Under the pieces are notes generated by a model. It was not told the origin of the DNA, ran no database searches, and was given only the letters and a program-made list of their open reading frames with translations. Made by a program: the position numbers and the translations under genes. From NCBI GenBank assembly GCA_017410605.1, contig JAFQQN010000015.1, positions 1 to 64,000 of the forward strand: a stretch of DNA of 64,000 bases, read 5' to 3'. This stretch comes from Clostridia bacterium. GTDB taxonomy: Bacteria > Bacillota > Clostridia > Oscillospirales > Acutalibacteraceae. Positions 42,172-49,580 of the stretch are shown in pieces. Numbering within the stretch: position 1 is the first letter of the stretch; the number at the start of each line of letters is the position of its first letter.

Positions 42172-42885
42172 ATGAGTGGACTTTGGATAGTTTTAGATTT
42201 AATAGTTGTAGCCATTATTGCTTTTTGTGTAATCTCTTCGGCAAGAAAGGGATTTGTCAGAACAGTTGTTGAAGTGGTTGGCTTTGTTTTGGCGGCATAT
42301 ATTGCCTTTTCGGTTTCAGGAGCTGTGGCTGAGTCGGTTTATACTAATTCAATTGAACCCGCTATTATTTCGGCAGTTGAAGAAAAAACTCAGACCGTCA
42401 CAGCAAATACTGTAGAACAAACTGTAAATGATATTTGGAAAGACCTTCCGGCAATTGTTAAAAATTCGGGTGAGTTTTTCGGTGTAGAACTTAATGAAAT
42501 ACCTTCTTCTATAACAAATGAGATTAATGATTCATTAAATACAAGCGAAATAGCAAAAATAACAGCACAAAAGGCTGTCAGGCCGGTTGCAGTTCCTCTT
42601 ATTAAATCGGTTTTGGGAATGGTTGTTTTTTGCGCATTAACCTTTGTTGTAAAGCTGTTGGCCAGAGTGTTAAATAAAATGTTCAAACTGCCTTTGATTG
42701 GTGGACTTAATAAAACACTTGGCGGTTTGTTAGGCCTTATAAAGGGTGTTGTTTTTGCGGCAATAATTTGTGTTGCAATTTCTACCTTTATAGCTATCAC
42801 CGGTGAGGGATTTTGGATATTCACCAGAGAAAACATAGACAGCACCTTGCTGTTTGGCCTTTTGGCTAACATAATTAAAATTTAA
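42172..42885 (+). CDS. cvpA: CvpA-family membrane protein
   Basis: A 237-residue protein with the CvpA plan: four membrane segments, the first followed by SSARKGFVRTVVEVVGFVLAAYIA, the last pair around LPLIGGLNKTLGGLLGLIKGVVFAAIICVAI (about 181-211). The central part (55-130) is an extra outer domain rich in Ile/Asn/Ser. CvpA is needed for colicin V production and envelope stress tolerance in E. coli; its function in Firmicutes is unclear. ATG 42172 follows AAAAGGAG. Confidence 0.85.
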   Translation: MSGLWIVLDLIVVAIIAFCVISSARKGFVRTVVEVVGFVLAAYIAFSVSGAVAESVYTNSIEPAIISAVEEKTQTVTANTVEQTVNDIWKDLPAIVKNSGEFFGVELNEIPSSITNEINDSLNTSEIAKITAQKAVRPVAVPLIKSVLGMVVFCALTFVVKLLARVLNKMFKLPLIGGLNKTLGGLLGLIKGVVFAAIICVAISTFIAITGEGFWIFTRENIDSTLLFGLLANIIKI

Positions 42886-42905
42886 AGTAGGAGTCCTTTT
42901 AAGTT

Positions 42906-45206
42906 ATGAAACTTTGTTCTAAATGCAAAAAAAGACCGGCGGTAGTTTTTATTGCCGACGGTAATAACCCTTCTGCCGGACCGCAAGGTCTTTGCCTTGT
43001 TTGTGCTAAACAGGCAGGTATAAAGCCTATTGATGATATTCTTAAAAATATGAATATTTCTGATGAAAATATGGAAGAGCTCAGCGATAATATTATGGAA
43101 ATGATGGGCTCAATAATGCCAGGCGAAGAAATGATGGAAATGCCCGAATCTGAAGAAGAAATTGAAGAGGCTTTTTCCCAGGGTGGAGCACCGGTTTTTC
43201 CTTTCCTCAACCAAATTTTCGGCGGACCTAAAAAATCTGACAGTGAGGCTGAAAAAGGCGGCGAAAAGGATGGTAAACGTAAGAAAAAATCTAAAAAGAA
43301 GTATTTAGATATGTACTGTACCAATCTTACCGAAAAGGCAAGAAGGGGTGAAATAGACGGTATTGTTGGCCGCGATGACGAGCTTTATCGCACAATTCAA
43401 ATTTTGTCTCGTCGTTCTAAAAATAACCCATGCCTTATTGGTGAGCCGGGTGTTGGAAAAACCGCCATAGTTGAAGGCTTGGCAATTAAAATTGCTACAG
43501 GCGAGGCTCCTGCACGTCTTTTAGATAAAGAAATTTATCTTTTAGACCTTACAGGGCTTGTTGCAGGAACTCAGTTTAGAGGTCAGTTTGAAAGCCGCGT
43601 TAAGGGTTTAGTGGAAGAAATTAAGTCAGAAGGCAATATTATTCTTTTTATAGACGAGGTTCATAATATTGTTGGTGCTGGTAATTCTGAGGGAGCTATG
43701 AATGCCGGAAACATTTTAAAACCGGCACTCTCCCGCGGGGAAATTCACGTTATTGGCGCAACTACCCTTAAAGAATATAGACAGTATATTGAAAAGGATG
43801 CCGCTTTAGAGCGCCGTTTTCAACCAGTAATGGTTGAAGAGCCCTCTTTTGAGAACACCATTAAAATTTTAGAGTGTGTAAGACCTTATTATGAGGGCTA
43901 TCATAATATTAAAATTTCTGATGAAATTATTTCGGCTTCTGTTCGTCTTTCTGAAAGATATATAACCGACCGTTTTCTGCCTGATAAGGCTATTGACCTT
44001 ATGGATGAGGCTTGTGCTTGCGCGGCACTTAGAAACAAGGCTATAGACGAGCTGTATGTTATAAATAAACGAATAGCAGAGCTTTCTATTTTAGAGGAAG
44101 AGCAGGAGGCTAAACCTGAAGAGGCCGATTTTGAGGCCCTCGCAAAAATTAAATCTGAACTTGCGGTCTGCCGTTCTAAGGCCAATGAACTTTACGGACC
44201 TGCTGCTGAGAATTTTGTAACAGATGATGACCTTGCAAGGGTTATAGAACTGTGGACAGGCATACCGGCTTCAAAGGTTAAGCAAAGCGACCTTAAAAAG
44301 CTTCTTGGCCTGGAGGATGACCTAAAGGCTAAGGTTAAGGGTCAAAATGAGGCAGTAGAACTTGTGGCTTCGGCGGTTAAACGATCCCGAATGAAGATTT
44401 CTGCCAACAAACGCCCTGCTTCTTTCATTTTTGTCGGCCCTACAGGTGTAGGTAAAACAGAACTAGCAAAGGTACTTGCAGACCGTTTATTCAGCACACC
44501 CGATACTCTGCTTAGGTTCGATATGTCTGAGTTTATGGAAAAACACTCGGTTTCCCGTCTTATTGGTGCCCCTCCCGGATATGTTGGTTATGATGAAGCG
44601 GGTCAATTAACCGAGAAGGTTCGCAGAAAGCCTTATAGCGTGATTCTTTTTGATGAAATTGAGAAGGCTCATCCCGATGTGCTTAACATAATGCTTCAAA
44701 TTTTAGATGACGGCAGAATCACAGATGCACAGGGAAGAACCGTTAATTTTGAAAATACAATTATAATTATGACATCAAATGCCGGAAGTGACCGAAATGA
44801 AAATCTAATGGGCTTTGGTAAAACCCAGGAGGATGCATCTAAGGATAAGGCTTTACGCGCCCTTGAGGATTTTCTTCGCCCCGAATTTCTTGCCCGTATT
44901 GACGAGATAGTTGTGTTCTCACCCCTTAAAACTGAGGCTTTAGAGGAAATTGCTGTTTTAAATCTTAAAGAGCTTGAATATTCATTGGCTGAAAAAAATA
45001 TAGGTTTCATCTTCACTAAGGCCGTTGCCCGATATTTTGCTGAAAAATGTGATAGCAATAAACGGGGCGCCAGAGACCTAAGAAATATGATAAGAAAAGA
45101 AATAGAAGATGAAATAATTAACTATATTATTGAAAATGAAGATAAATCTTTAAAACGAATTACTGTAGATTACAGCGGTAAAATTAAAATCATTTTTGAT
45201 TGTTAA
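42906..45206 (+). CDS. ClpE-like AAA+ unfoldase with N-terminal zinc finger
   Basis: A 766-residue Clp/Hsp100 ATPase. The N-terminus has a zinc finger (Cys4, Cys7, Cys30, Cys33), followed by an acidic Met-rich stretch and a Lys-rich linker, but no Clp_N repeat. Two AAA+ modules follow: Walker A GEPGVGKT (about 179-186) and GPTGVGKT (about 511-518), with LFIDEVH and [10 protein letters not shown]. An MGF tripeptide in the second module could be the ClpP-binding loop. This fits ClpE, which works with ClpP on misfolded proteins, often under CtsR control; no CtsR box was seen. A GGGGCAGA/TCTGCCCC stem (45215-45240) follows the gene. Confidence 0.87.
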   Translation: MKLCSKCKKRPAVVFIADGNNPSAGPQGLCLVCAKQAGIKPIDDILKNMNISDENMEELSDNIMEMMGSIMPGEEMMEMPESEEEIEEAFSQGGAPVFPFLNQIFGGPKKSDSEAEKGGEKDGKRKKKSKKKYLDMYCTNLTEKARRGEIDGIVGRDDELYRTIQILSRRSKNNPCLIGEPGVGKTAIVEGLAIKIATGEAPARLLDKEIYLLDLTGLVAGTQFRGQFESRVKGLVEEIKSEGNIILFIDEVHNIVGAGNSEGAMNAGNILKPALSRGEIHVIGATTLKEYRQYIEKDAALERRFQPVMVEEPSFENTIKILECVRPYYEGYHNIKISDEIISASVRLSERYITDRFLPDKAIDLMDEACACAALRNKAIDELYVINKRIAELSILEEEQEAKPEEADFEALAKIKSELAVCRSKANELYGPAAENFVTDDDLARVIELWTGIPASKVKQSDLKKLLGLEDDLKAKVKGQNEAVELVASAVKRSRMKISANKRPASFIFVGPTGVGKTELAKVLADRLFSTPDTLLRFDMSEFMEKHSVSRLIGAPPGYVGYDEAGQLTEKVRRKPYSVILFDEIEKAHPDVLNIMLQILDDGRITDAQGRTVNFENTIIIMTSNAGSDRNENLMGFGKTQEDASKDKALRALEDFLRPEFLARIDEIVVFSPLKTEALEEIAVLNLKELEYSLAEKNIGFIFTKAVARYFAEKCDSNKRGARDLRNMIRKEIEDEIINYIIENEDKSLKRITVDYSGKIKIIFDC

Positions 45207-45270
45207 CTATAGCGTGGGGCAGAGTGTAAATTCTGCCCCAATAATACGCAAAAAAATCTTTAAAAAACTC

Positions 45271-45299
45271 TTGACTTCTTAAAGCAAATGTGTTAAAAT
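45271..45299 (+). promoter_or_regulatory. Promoter of tRNA-Gly
   Basis: TTGACT (45271-45276) and TAAAAT (45294-45299) with a 17-bp spacer, 18 bp before the tRNA. Confidence 0.8.
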
Positions 45300-45316
45300 A
45301 TCACTTGTTCAAAAAC

Positions 45317-45391
45317 GCGGGTGTAGTTCAATGGCTAGAATTCCAGCCTTCCAAGCTGGCTGTGTGGGTTCGATTCCCATCACCCGCTCCA
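45317..45391 (+). tRNA. tRNA-Gly (anticodon TCC), CCA encoded
   Basis: The acceptor arm GCGGGTG / CACCCGC closes exactly, with discriminator T. The anticodon arm CCAGC-CTTCCAA-GCTGG gives anticodon TCC, reading GGA and probably GGG. The T arm has GGGTTCGATTCCC, and the CCA end is encoded (45389-45391). Confidence 0.97.
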
Positions 45392-45436
45392 AAAAGAAAC
45401 GACAATTTTCGACAAGAAAGTTGTCGTTTCTTTTTG
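45391..45436 (+). terminator. Terminator after tRNA-Gly
   Basis: AAAAAGAAACGACAA (45391-45405) pairs with TTGTCGTTTCTTTTT (45421-45435), ending in a T run. The region to 45520 holds a pyrimidine-rich and then a purine-rich stretch that could form a second, imperfect long stem; TTGTCGTTTC recurs near 45480, so it may be a decayed copy. Confidence 0.85.
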
Positions 45437-45545
45437 TTCTTTTCACTTTTCTCTTTTCATTCTTCTCTCTTCTCTAAAATTGTCGTTTCCAGAGAAAAGA
45501 TAATAGAGAATAGATAAAAGAAAAGGTGTTTTGCTACGCAAAGCG

Positions 45546-45574
45546 TTGATTTAAAGAGTTAATTATGATATACT
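45546..45574 (+). promoter_or_regulatory. Promoter of the four-helix-bundle/GNAT pair
   Basis: TTGATT (45546-45551) and TATACT (45569-45574) with a 17-bp spacer, 20 bp before the start codon. Confidence 0.75.
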
Positions 45575-45593
45575 TCAGTCAGAGGTGAACATA

Positions 45594-45944
45594 ATGAACA
45601 GTCCATTATTCGATAAATCTTTTGATTTTGCAGCTAAAATAGTTTTGTTTTATGAGGAGTTTTCTAAAACAAGAAAAGATACAACTATAGCAAAACAATT
45701 ACTTCGTTCTGCTACAAGTGTTGGTGCAAATATAAATGAGGCAATATACGGTAACAGTAAAGCTGATTTTATTTCTAAATTACATATTTCTCTTAAAGAA
45801 ACAGGCGAAAGCATTTATTGGCTTACGCTTTTGAAAAGAACCAATTTAATTGATTATGATTTTAATAGTTTGCTTTCACTTGCGGAAGAAATTAAAAGAA
45901 TGTTGATAGCATCACTAAACACTGCAAAGGAAAACAACAAATGA
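45594..45944 (+). CDS. Four-helix-bundle protein (S23/IVS family)
   Basis: A 116-residue protein of the family once called S23, found within 23S rRNA intervening sequences and beside many other genes. The pattern FDFAAKIVLFYEEF, QLLRSATSVGANINEAIYG and ADFISKLHISLKETGESIYWLTLL is characteristic. Members form a pentameric helical bundle; their function is unclear, although some are accessory to retroelements. Here no reverse transcriptase is nearby. ATG 45594 has AGAGGTG seven bases upstream. The GNAT gene overlaps its end by four bases. Confidence 0.9.
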   Translation: MNSPLFDKSFDFAAKIVLFYEEFSKTRKDTTIAKQLLRSATSVGANINEAIYGNSKADFISKLHISLKETGESIYWLTLLKRTNLIDYDFNSLLSLAEEIKRMLIASLNTAKENNK

Positions 45945-46381
45945 TATACCTAAAACCAATAACTCTTGACAACATAAATGATTTTAAAAATACATCGTAC
46001 GATAATATGTCTCTCCTACAAAAAGAAGAAATGATAACCGAGAGTATAAATAAAATTCACAATAATATGTATTTTGAATTTTTAGTGGTATATAAAAACG
46101 ATGTTGTAATTGGATTTATGAACCTTTTTGCCCACTCGAAACACATTATAAGTTGTGGACCGACTATTAAAGATGAATTTAAATGTAAAGGATTTGGCTT
46201 TGAGGCTGAAATGTTAGCATTAAAATATGCTAAGGAAAAAGGATTTACTGTTGCGGTTGGTGGCGTAGATGAAAATAATATAGCAAGTATTAAGTTACAT
46301 GAAAAATTAGGATTTGAACTAGATAGAAAATACTATAATAAACAAGGAAGAATTATTAGATTATATATTAAAGCAATCTAG
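45941..46381 (+). CDS. GNAT-family N-acetyltransferase
   Basis: A 146-residue acetyltransferase. The acetyl-CoA binding region is KDEFKCKGFGFEAEMLALKYAKEKGF, lying where GNAT proteins have (Q/R)xxGxG/A, and the C-terminal VDENNIASIKLHEKLGFEL is typical of the fold. Its start overlaps the four-helix-bundle stop by four bases (ATGA), so the two form a translational pair. Substrate unknown. The AT-rich sequence and position between two tRNAs suggest insertion. Confidence 0.85.
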   Translation: MIYLKPITLDNINDFKNTSYDNMSLLQKEEMITESINKIHNNMYFEFLVVYKNDVVIGFMNLFAHSKHIISCGPTIKDEFKCKGFGFEAEMLALKYAKEKGFTVAVGGVDENNIASIKLHEKLGFELDRKYYNKQGRIIRLYIKAI

Positions 46382-46459
46382 TTTTTGTGTATGAGTCAAA
46401 CACATAGGCATGATTTTATAATAACTTTGAATTTATACTAACTTTCCAAAAATTAACCC

Positions 46460-46488
46460 TTGACTTTTATAGTTAAATGTGTTAATAT
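46460..46488 (+). promoter_or_regulatory. Promoter of tRNA-Arg
   Basis: TTGACT (46460-46465) and TAATAT (46483-46488) with a 17-bp spacer, 21 bp before the tRNA. Confidence 0.75.
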
Positions 46489-46509
46489 TTATAGGCTGTT
46501 AAAGTAAAT

Positions 46510-46586
46510 GCGCTGATAGCTCAGCTGGATAGAGCATCTGCCTTCTAAGCAGAGGGTCGGGGGTTCGAGTCCCTTTCAGCGTGCCA
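46510..46586 (+). tRNA. tRNA-Arg (anticodon TCT), CCA encoded
   Basis: Acceptor arm GCGCTGA / TCAGCGT (first pair G-U), D arm GCTC-GAGC, anticodon arm CTGC-CTTCTAA-GCAG giving TCT, T arm GGGTTCGAGTCCC, and an encoded CCA (46584-46586). It reads AGA/AGG. Its 3' end is repeated 200 bp downstream. Confidence 0.95.
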
Positions 46587-46624
46587 TTAAAACAAGCACT
46601 CTTTTGGGTGCTTGTTTTAATTTT
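46587..46624 (+). terminator. Terminator after tRNA-Arg
   Basis: TTAAAACAAGCAC (46587-46599) pairs perfectly with GTGCTTGTTTTAA (46608-46620) and is followed by TTTT. Confidence 0.88.
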
Positions 46625-46630
46625 ATAGAG

Positions 46631-46646
46631 AAGGGACTCGAACCCT
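46631..46646 (-). repeat. Inverted copy of the tRNA-Arg T-arm
   Basis: AAGGGACTCGAACCC (46631-46645) is the exact reverse complement of the tRNA-Arg segment 46561-46575 that contains the T loop. It lies just past the tRNA terminator. Confidence 0.85.
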
Positions 46647-46668
46647 GAGAGGGCATCTACCGTAAAGA

Positions 46669-46691
46669 AAAACAGTCCGGTGGACTGTTTT
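46669..46691 (+). terminator. Second hairpin with T run in the tRNA-Arg repeat region
   Basis: AAAACAGTCC (46669-46678) pairs with GGACTGTTTT (46682-46691), with T following. The arrangement copies that of the tRNA terminators, although no complete tRNA precedes it. Confidence 0.75.
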
Positions 46692-46768
46692 TTAGGAAGA
46701 TGGTGCGGAGACGGGTACCGCGAGCAGTGCGGAGCGGTCGTCAAGCAGGGAAGGCGCGAAGCGGCTGT

Positions 46769-46786
46769 GTCCCTTTCAGCGTGCCA
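46769..46786 (+). repeat. 18-bp direct repeat of the tRNA-Arg 3' end
   Basis: GTCCCTTTCAGCGTGCCA occurs at 46569-46586 (end of the tRNA gene, with CCA) and again here, exactly 200 bp on. Such duplication of a tRNA 3' end is what attachment sites of integrative elements look like. The segment between holds no gene, so it may be the remains of a deleted element or a pseudo-tRNA fragment. Confidence 0.75.
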
Positions 46787-46883
46787 AAAAGCAAGCATCG
46801 CAAAAGAGATGCTTGCTTTTATCCAAGCCGAAGGCTTGGTATGTAATACGCGTTAGCGGAATGTAATCACGCATTAGCGTACA
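46787..46883 (+). repeat. Third terminator-like hairpin, a short stem and a 20-bp tandem repeat
   Basis: AAAAGCAAGCATC (46787-46799) pairs with GATGCTTGCTTTT (46808-46820) with a T run, behind the duplicated tRNA end. CCAAGCC/GGCTTGG follows, then two degenerate copies of ATGTAATxACGCxTTAGCG (46841-46860, 46861-46880). From here to the ktrB promoter (about 46884-47023) I see nothing else. Confidence 0.65.
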
Positions 46884-47023
46884 TCAAAAACACTTTTGCA
46901 ATGATGATATACAATTACTTACAGAATTTATAATATACACGGCAACCTTATTAACCAATATCGTAAATAGAAGGAATAAAAAATAAACCAACTCAAATTT
47001 ATTCACCGACATATTTAATTCTC

Positions 47024-47052
47024 TTGAAATACCTTTTTAAATATGATATTAT
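47024..47052 (+). promoter_or_regulatory. Promoter of ktrBA
   Basis: TTGAAA (47024-47029) and TATTAT (47047-47052) with a 17-bp spacer. The leader is too short for a ydaO-type (cyclic-di-AMP) riboswitch, and none is seen upstream. Confidence 0.75.
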
Positions 47053-47089
47053 ATTTTAAACTAAAAAACATTTAATGGGATTTATTCTT

Positions 47090-48451
47090 ATGAAAAATAA
47101 AACAAAATTCTCTTTGTCTACAACACAAATTATACTTCTAAGCTTTTTAGTAACAATACTACTTGGAAGCTTGTTGTTGGCTTTGCCCATAAGTTCTGCA
47201 AACGGTAGTGCGGTGCCGTATATTGATGCGCTTTTTACAGCTACTACAGCCACCTGTGTTACTGGGCTTGTTACCTTACCAACGGCAACCACATGGAGCG
47301 TGTTCGGTCAGCTTGTAATTTTAATATTAATACAGGTTGGCGGTTTAGGTGTTATAACAATTATATCCGGGTTTATGCTAATGTTTAATCAAAAAATGGG
47401 CATTAAAGATAGGCTTTTAATAAAAGATGCCTTTAACCTAAATACTATGTACGGGCTTGGAAGGTTTATTAAGAATGTTTTAATTGGTACTTTTTTGATA
47501 GAAGCCTTGGGCGCGTTGCTTTATATGACTGTCTTTGTTCCTGAATTTGGGGTGCGCGGTATTTGGATTTCTATTTTCAACTCGGTTTCGGCCTTTTGTA
47601 ATGCCGGTATTGATATTATAGGGGAAAACAGTCTTTGTGATTATGCTACTAATACTGTGGTTAATGTTGTTACCTCCTTTCTGATTATTTTAGGTGGTAT
47701 CGGCTTTATTGTATGGTGGGATATTCTTCGTGTACTTAAAGGACGTACAACAAAAAATAAGCATATCTTCAGATACTTGAATCTTCACACAAAAATTGCA
47801 ATTATTACAACTTTAATTTTGATTGTATCCGGAGGACTTTTAATTTTCGTTTTTGAATATAATAATCCCTTAACAATTGGGAATATGTCGGTATTAGATA
47901 AGCTTAAAGTGTCTTTTTTTCAGTCAATTACCACCAGAACGGCCGGTTTTGCTACCGTTAATCAAGAAAGTCTTACCGGGGCTTCGACGATTGTGTCGCT
48001 GATTTTAATGTTTATAGGCGGTTCGCCTGTTGGAACGGCCGGAGGAGTTAAAACGGTTACTGTGGTTGTTTTGTTGTGTTCTGCCTTTGCCACTATTAGA
48101 AATAAAAGCGCTGCTACGATATTTAACCGAACAATATCGGTTGACTCAATTTGTAAAGCAGTGTCTGTTGTGTCTATGTTTGTAGTTATATTGTTTTGTG
48201 CCATCCTGCTATTAATAGCAACTACAGATTTCTCTATAACCGATGTTCTTTATGAAAGCGTTAGTGCTGCTGCCACAGTGGGGCTGTCGCGTAATCTTAC
48301 TGCAAAACTACATCTTGTGGGGAAAATTATTATTATTTTGGCAATGTACTTTGGTAGAATAGGGCCTATATCTTTGGCAATTGCATTTGCAAGTAGTGGT
48401 CCAAACCAAAATGTTATTTCAGCACCTGAAGAAGATATTAGCATTGGATAA
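47090..48451 (+). CDS. ktrB: Potassium uptake channel subunit KtrB (TrkH family)
   Basis: A 453-residue membrane protein of the Trk/Ktr/HKT superfamily, formed of four M1-P-M2 units. Selectivity loops with the expected Gly are visible in TATTATCVTGLVT, NSVSAFCNAGIDI, QSITTRTAGFATV and ESVSAAATVGLSR. It imports K+ with Na+ or H+ and is gated by the ring of KtrA subunits, whose gene follows 12 bp downstream. ATG 47090 is chosen over 47075 on spacing and on the conserved start; the ribosome site is weak. Activity is probably controlled by nucleotides and c-di-AMP, as in relatives. Confidence 0.94.
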   Translation: MKNKTKFSLSTTQIILLSFLVTILLGSLLLALPISSANGSAVPYIDALFTATTATCVTGLVTLPTATTWSVFGQLVILILIQVGGLGVITIISGFMLMFNQKMGIKDRLLIKDAFNLNTMYGLGRFIKNVLIGTFLIEALGALLYMTVFVPEFGVRGIWISIFNSVSAFCNAGIDIIGENSLCDYATNTVVNVVTSFLIILGGIGFIVWWDILRVLKGRTTKNKHIFRYLNLHTKIAIITTLILIVSGGLLIFVFEYNNPLTIGNMSVLDKLKVSFFQSITTRTAGFATVNQESLTGASTIVSLILMFIGGSPVGTAGGVKTVTVVVLLCSAFATIRNKSAATIFNRTISVDSICKAVSVVSMFVVILFCAILLLIATTDFSITDVLYESVSAAATVGLSRNLTAKLHLVGKIIIILAMYFGRIGPISLAIAFASSGPNQNVISAPEEDISIG

Positions 48452-48463
48452 AGGAGAATTTTT

Positions 48464-49114
48464 ATGCAAAAAAAGAAAACGTATGCTGTTTTCGGCCTTG
48501 GAAGATATGGAATGGCCGTTGCAAATGAGCTTGTTCAAAACGGTATGGAGGTTATAGCTGTAGATGTGAATCAAAATATTGTGAACGATGCCGCTGCAGT
48601 TTTGCCAATTTGCAAATGCGCTGATGTGACAGATTTAGAGGTAATTAACCGTCTTGGTATTGGAGAGATTGATACGGTTATTATTTCTATGGCAAGTAAT
48701 CTGGAGGCTAGCGTAATGGCCGTTACCTTGTGTAAAGAGGTTGGAGTCAAAACTGTTGTTGTCAAATGTGCTAATGAAATGCATCAAAAAATTTTTCTTC
48801 GTGTTGGTGCCGATAAGGTTGTTTTCCCCGAAAAGGAATCGGGAATTAGGTTGGCGAAAAATATGCTAAGTTCTGGTTTCATAGACACTTTAGTACTATC
48901 TAAAGAGATTTCCATTGTTGAAATAAATATCAAAAAAGCGTGGGTAGATAAAAGTCTTATAGAATTGAATTTACGGAAAAAATACGGTTTAAATATTTTG
49001 GCTATTAGAACAGACAAGGATGTTATTGTTGATTTTGAACCGTCTATAATTTTAAAAGAAGAGATGGCATTAATTGTTTTAGCCAATACAAATAAACTTT
49101 CAAAATTAAGTTAA
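48464..49114 (+). CDS. ktrA: Potassium uptake regulatory subunit KtrA
   Basis: KtrA (TrkA-N/RCK) forms an octameric ring on KtrB and opens the channel on ATP binding. The 216-residue protein has the Rossmann loop VFGLGRYGMAVANEL (9-23), an acidic residue for ribose binding in IAVDVN, KCADVTDL, and a C-terminal TrkA-C domain (about 140-216). AAAGGAG lies before ATG 48464. Operon ktrB-ktrA ends at the AGGTTGCC hairpin. Confidence 0.94.
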   Translation: MQKKKTYAVFGLGRYGMAVANELVQNGMEVIAVDVNQNIVNDAAAVLPICKCADVTDLEVINRLGIGEIDTVIISMASNLEASVMAVTLCKEVGVKTVVVKCANEMHQKIFLRVGADKVVFPEKESGIRLAKNMLSSGFIDTLVLSKEISIVEINIKKAWVDKSLIELNLRKKYGLNILAIRTDKDVIVDFEPSIILKEEMALIVLANTNKLSKLS

Positions 49115-49145
49115 TAATTTATTATAAGGTTGCTATAAATAACAG

Positions 49146-49175
49146 AGGTTGCCTCTTTATGGGGCAACCTTTTTT
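49146..49175 (+). terminator. Terminator after ktrA
   Basis: AGGTTGCC (49146-49153) and GGCAACCT (49163-49170) form the stem, followed by six T. Confidence 0.85.
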
Positions 49176-49256
49176 ATATCATAAATTTAGCAATTGTATC
49201 GATGATTTTTTTGGATAAAATAATAAAAACAAATTATAAGATTGAGGTATTATATT

Positions 49257-49499
49257 ATGTCTGAAAAATCAGTAAACAGTAAAAATGATAATTTTCACGA
49301 TAGAATGACTCCGTCGGCAAACAGTTATATTACCGAGCCGGAGGACAGCTTTGAAATGGTAAACAAGTATGGCACATATGAAATTCAGCCTACTAATTCG
49401 ACCGAAAATGCATTTCCGAAAATTGCGCAGGGACTCGCAAAGGAAGAAAACCGCCGTGTGAAGAAAAAAGGCTCTTCTAAATGGGAATATTTTGATTAA
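49257..49499 (+). CDS. Small hydrophilic protein of unknown function
   Basis: An 80-residue soluble protein, charged and low in hydrophobic residues. It begins SEKSVNSKNDNFHDRMTPSAN and ends KKKGSSKWEYFD; the middle contains a Tyr-rich KYGTYEIQPTNSTENAFPKI. No domain is recognised. ATG 49257 has TTGAGGTAT eight bases upstream. It lies alone between ktrA and the first GH2 gene. The composition suggests a flexible protein; function unknown. Confidence 0.6.
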   Translation: MSEKSVNSKNDNFHDRMTPSANSYITEPEDSFEMVNKYGTYEIQPTNSTENAFPKIAQGLAKEENRRVKKKGSSKWEYFD

Positions 49500-49525
49500 A
49501 TATAGCTGAAAATAACCATTTTTCG

Positions 49526-49554
49526 TTGACAGATATGTCCACTTTTAGTATAAT
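49526..49554 (+). promoter_or_regulatory. Consensus promoter of the beta-galactosidase-like gene
   Basis: TTGACA (49526-49531) and TATAAT (49549-49554) with a 17-bp spacer, a full consensus promoter. No copy of the AraC-linked motif is seen here. Confidence 0.9.
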
Positions 49555-49580
49555 TGAGTTATAAAAAAGGGGGCCATTTT

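Noticed and set aside
42390..42872. 160-codon minus-strand frame in cvpA
   Set aside because: Shadow of the opposite strand of cvpA, without a start context.
45290..45517. 75-codon frame on the plus strand over tRNA-Gly
   Set aside because: It overlaps the whole tRNA and its terminator and has no ribosome site.
46499..46798. 99-codon frame on the minus strand across tRNA-Arg
   Set aside because: It is the antisense reading of the tRNA and its repeats; the GTRTPDPLLRR text is a well-known false protein from tRNA complements.
46822..47023. Cyclic-di-AMP (ydaO) riboswitch upstream of ktrB
   Set aside because: The promoter lies only about 40 bases before the gene, and the upstream sequence does not show the conserved core.
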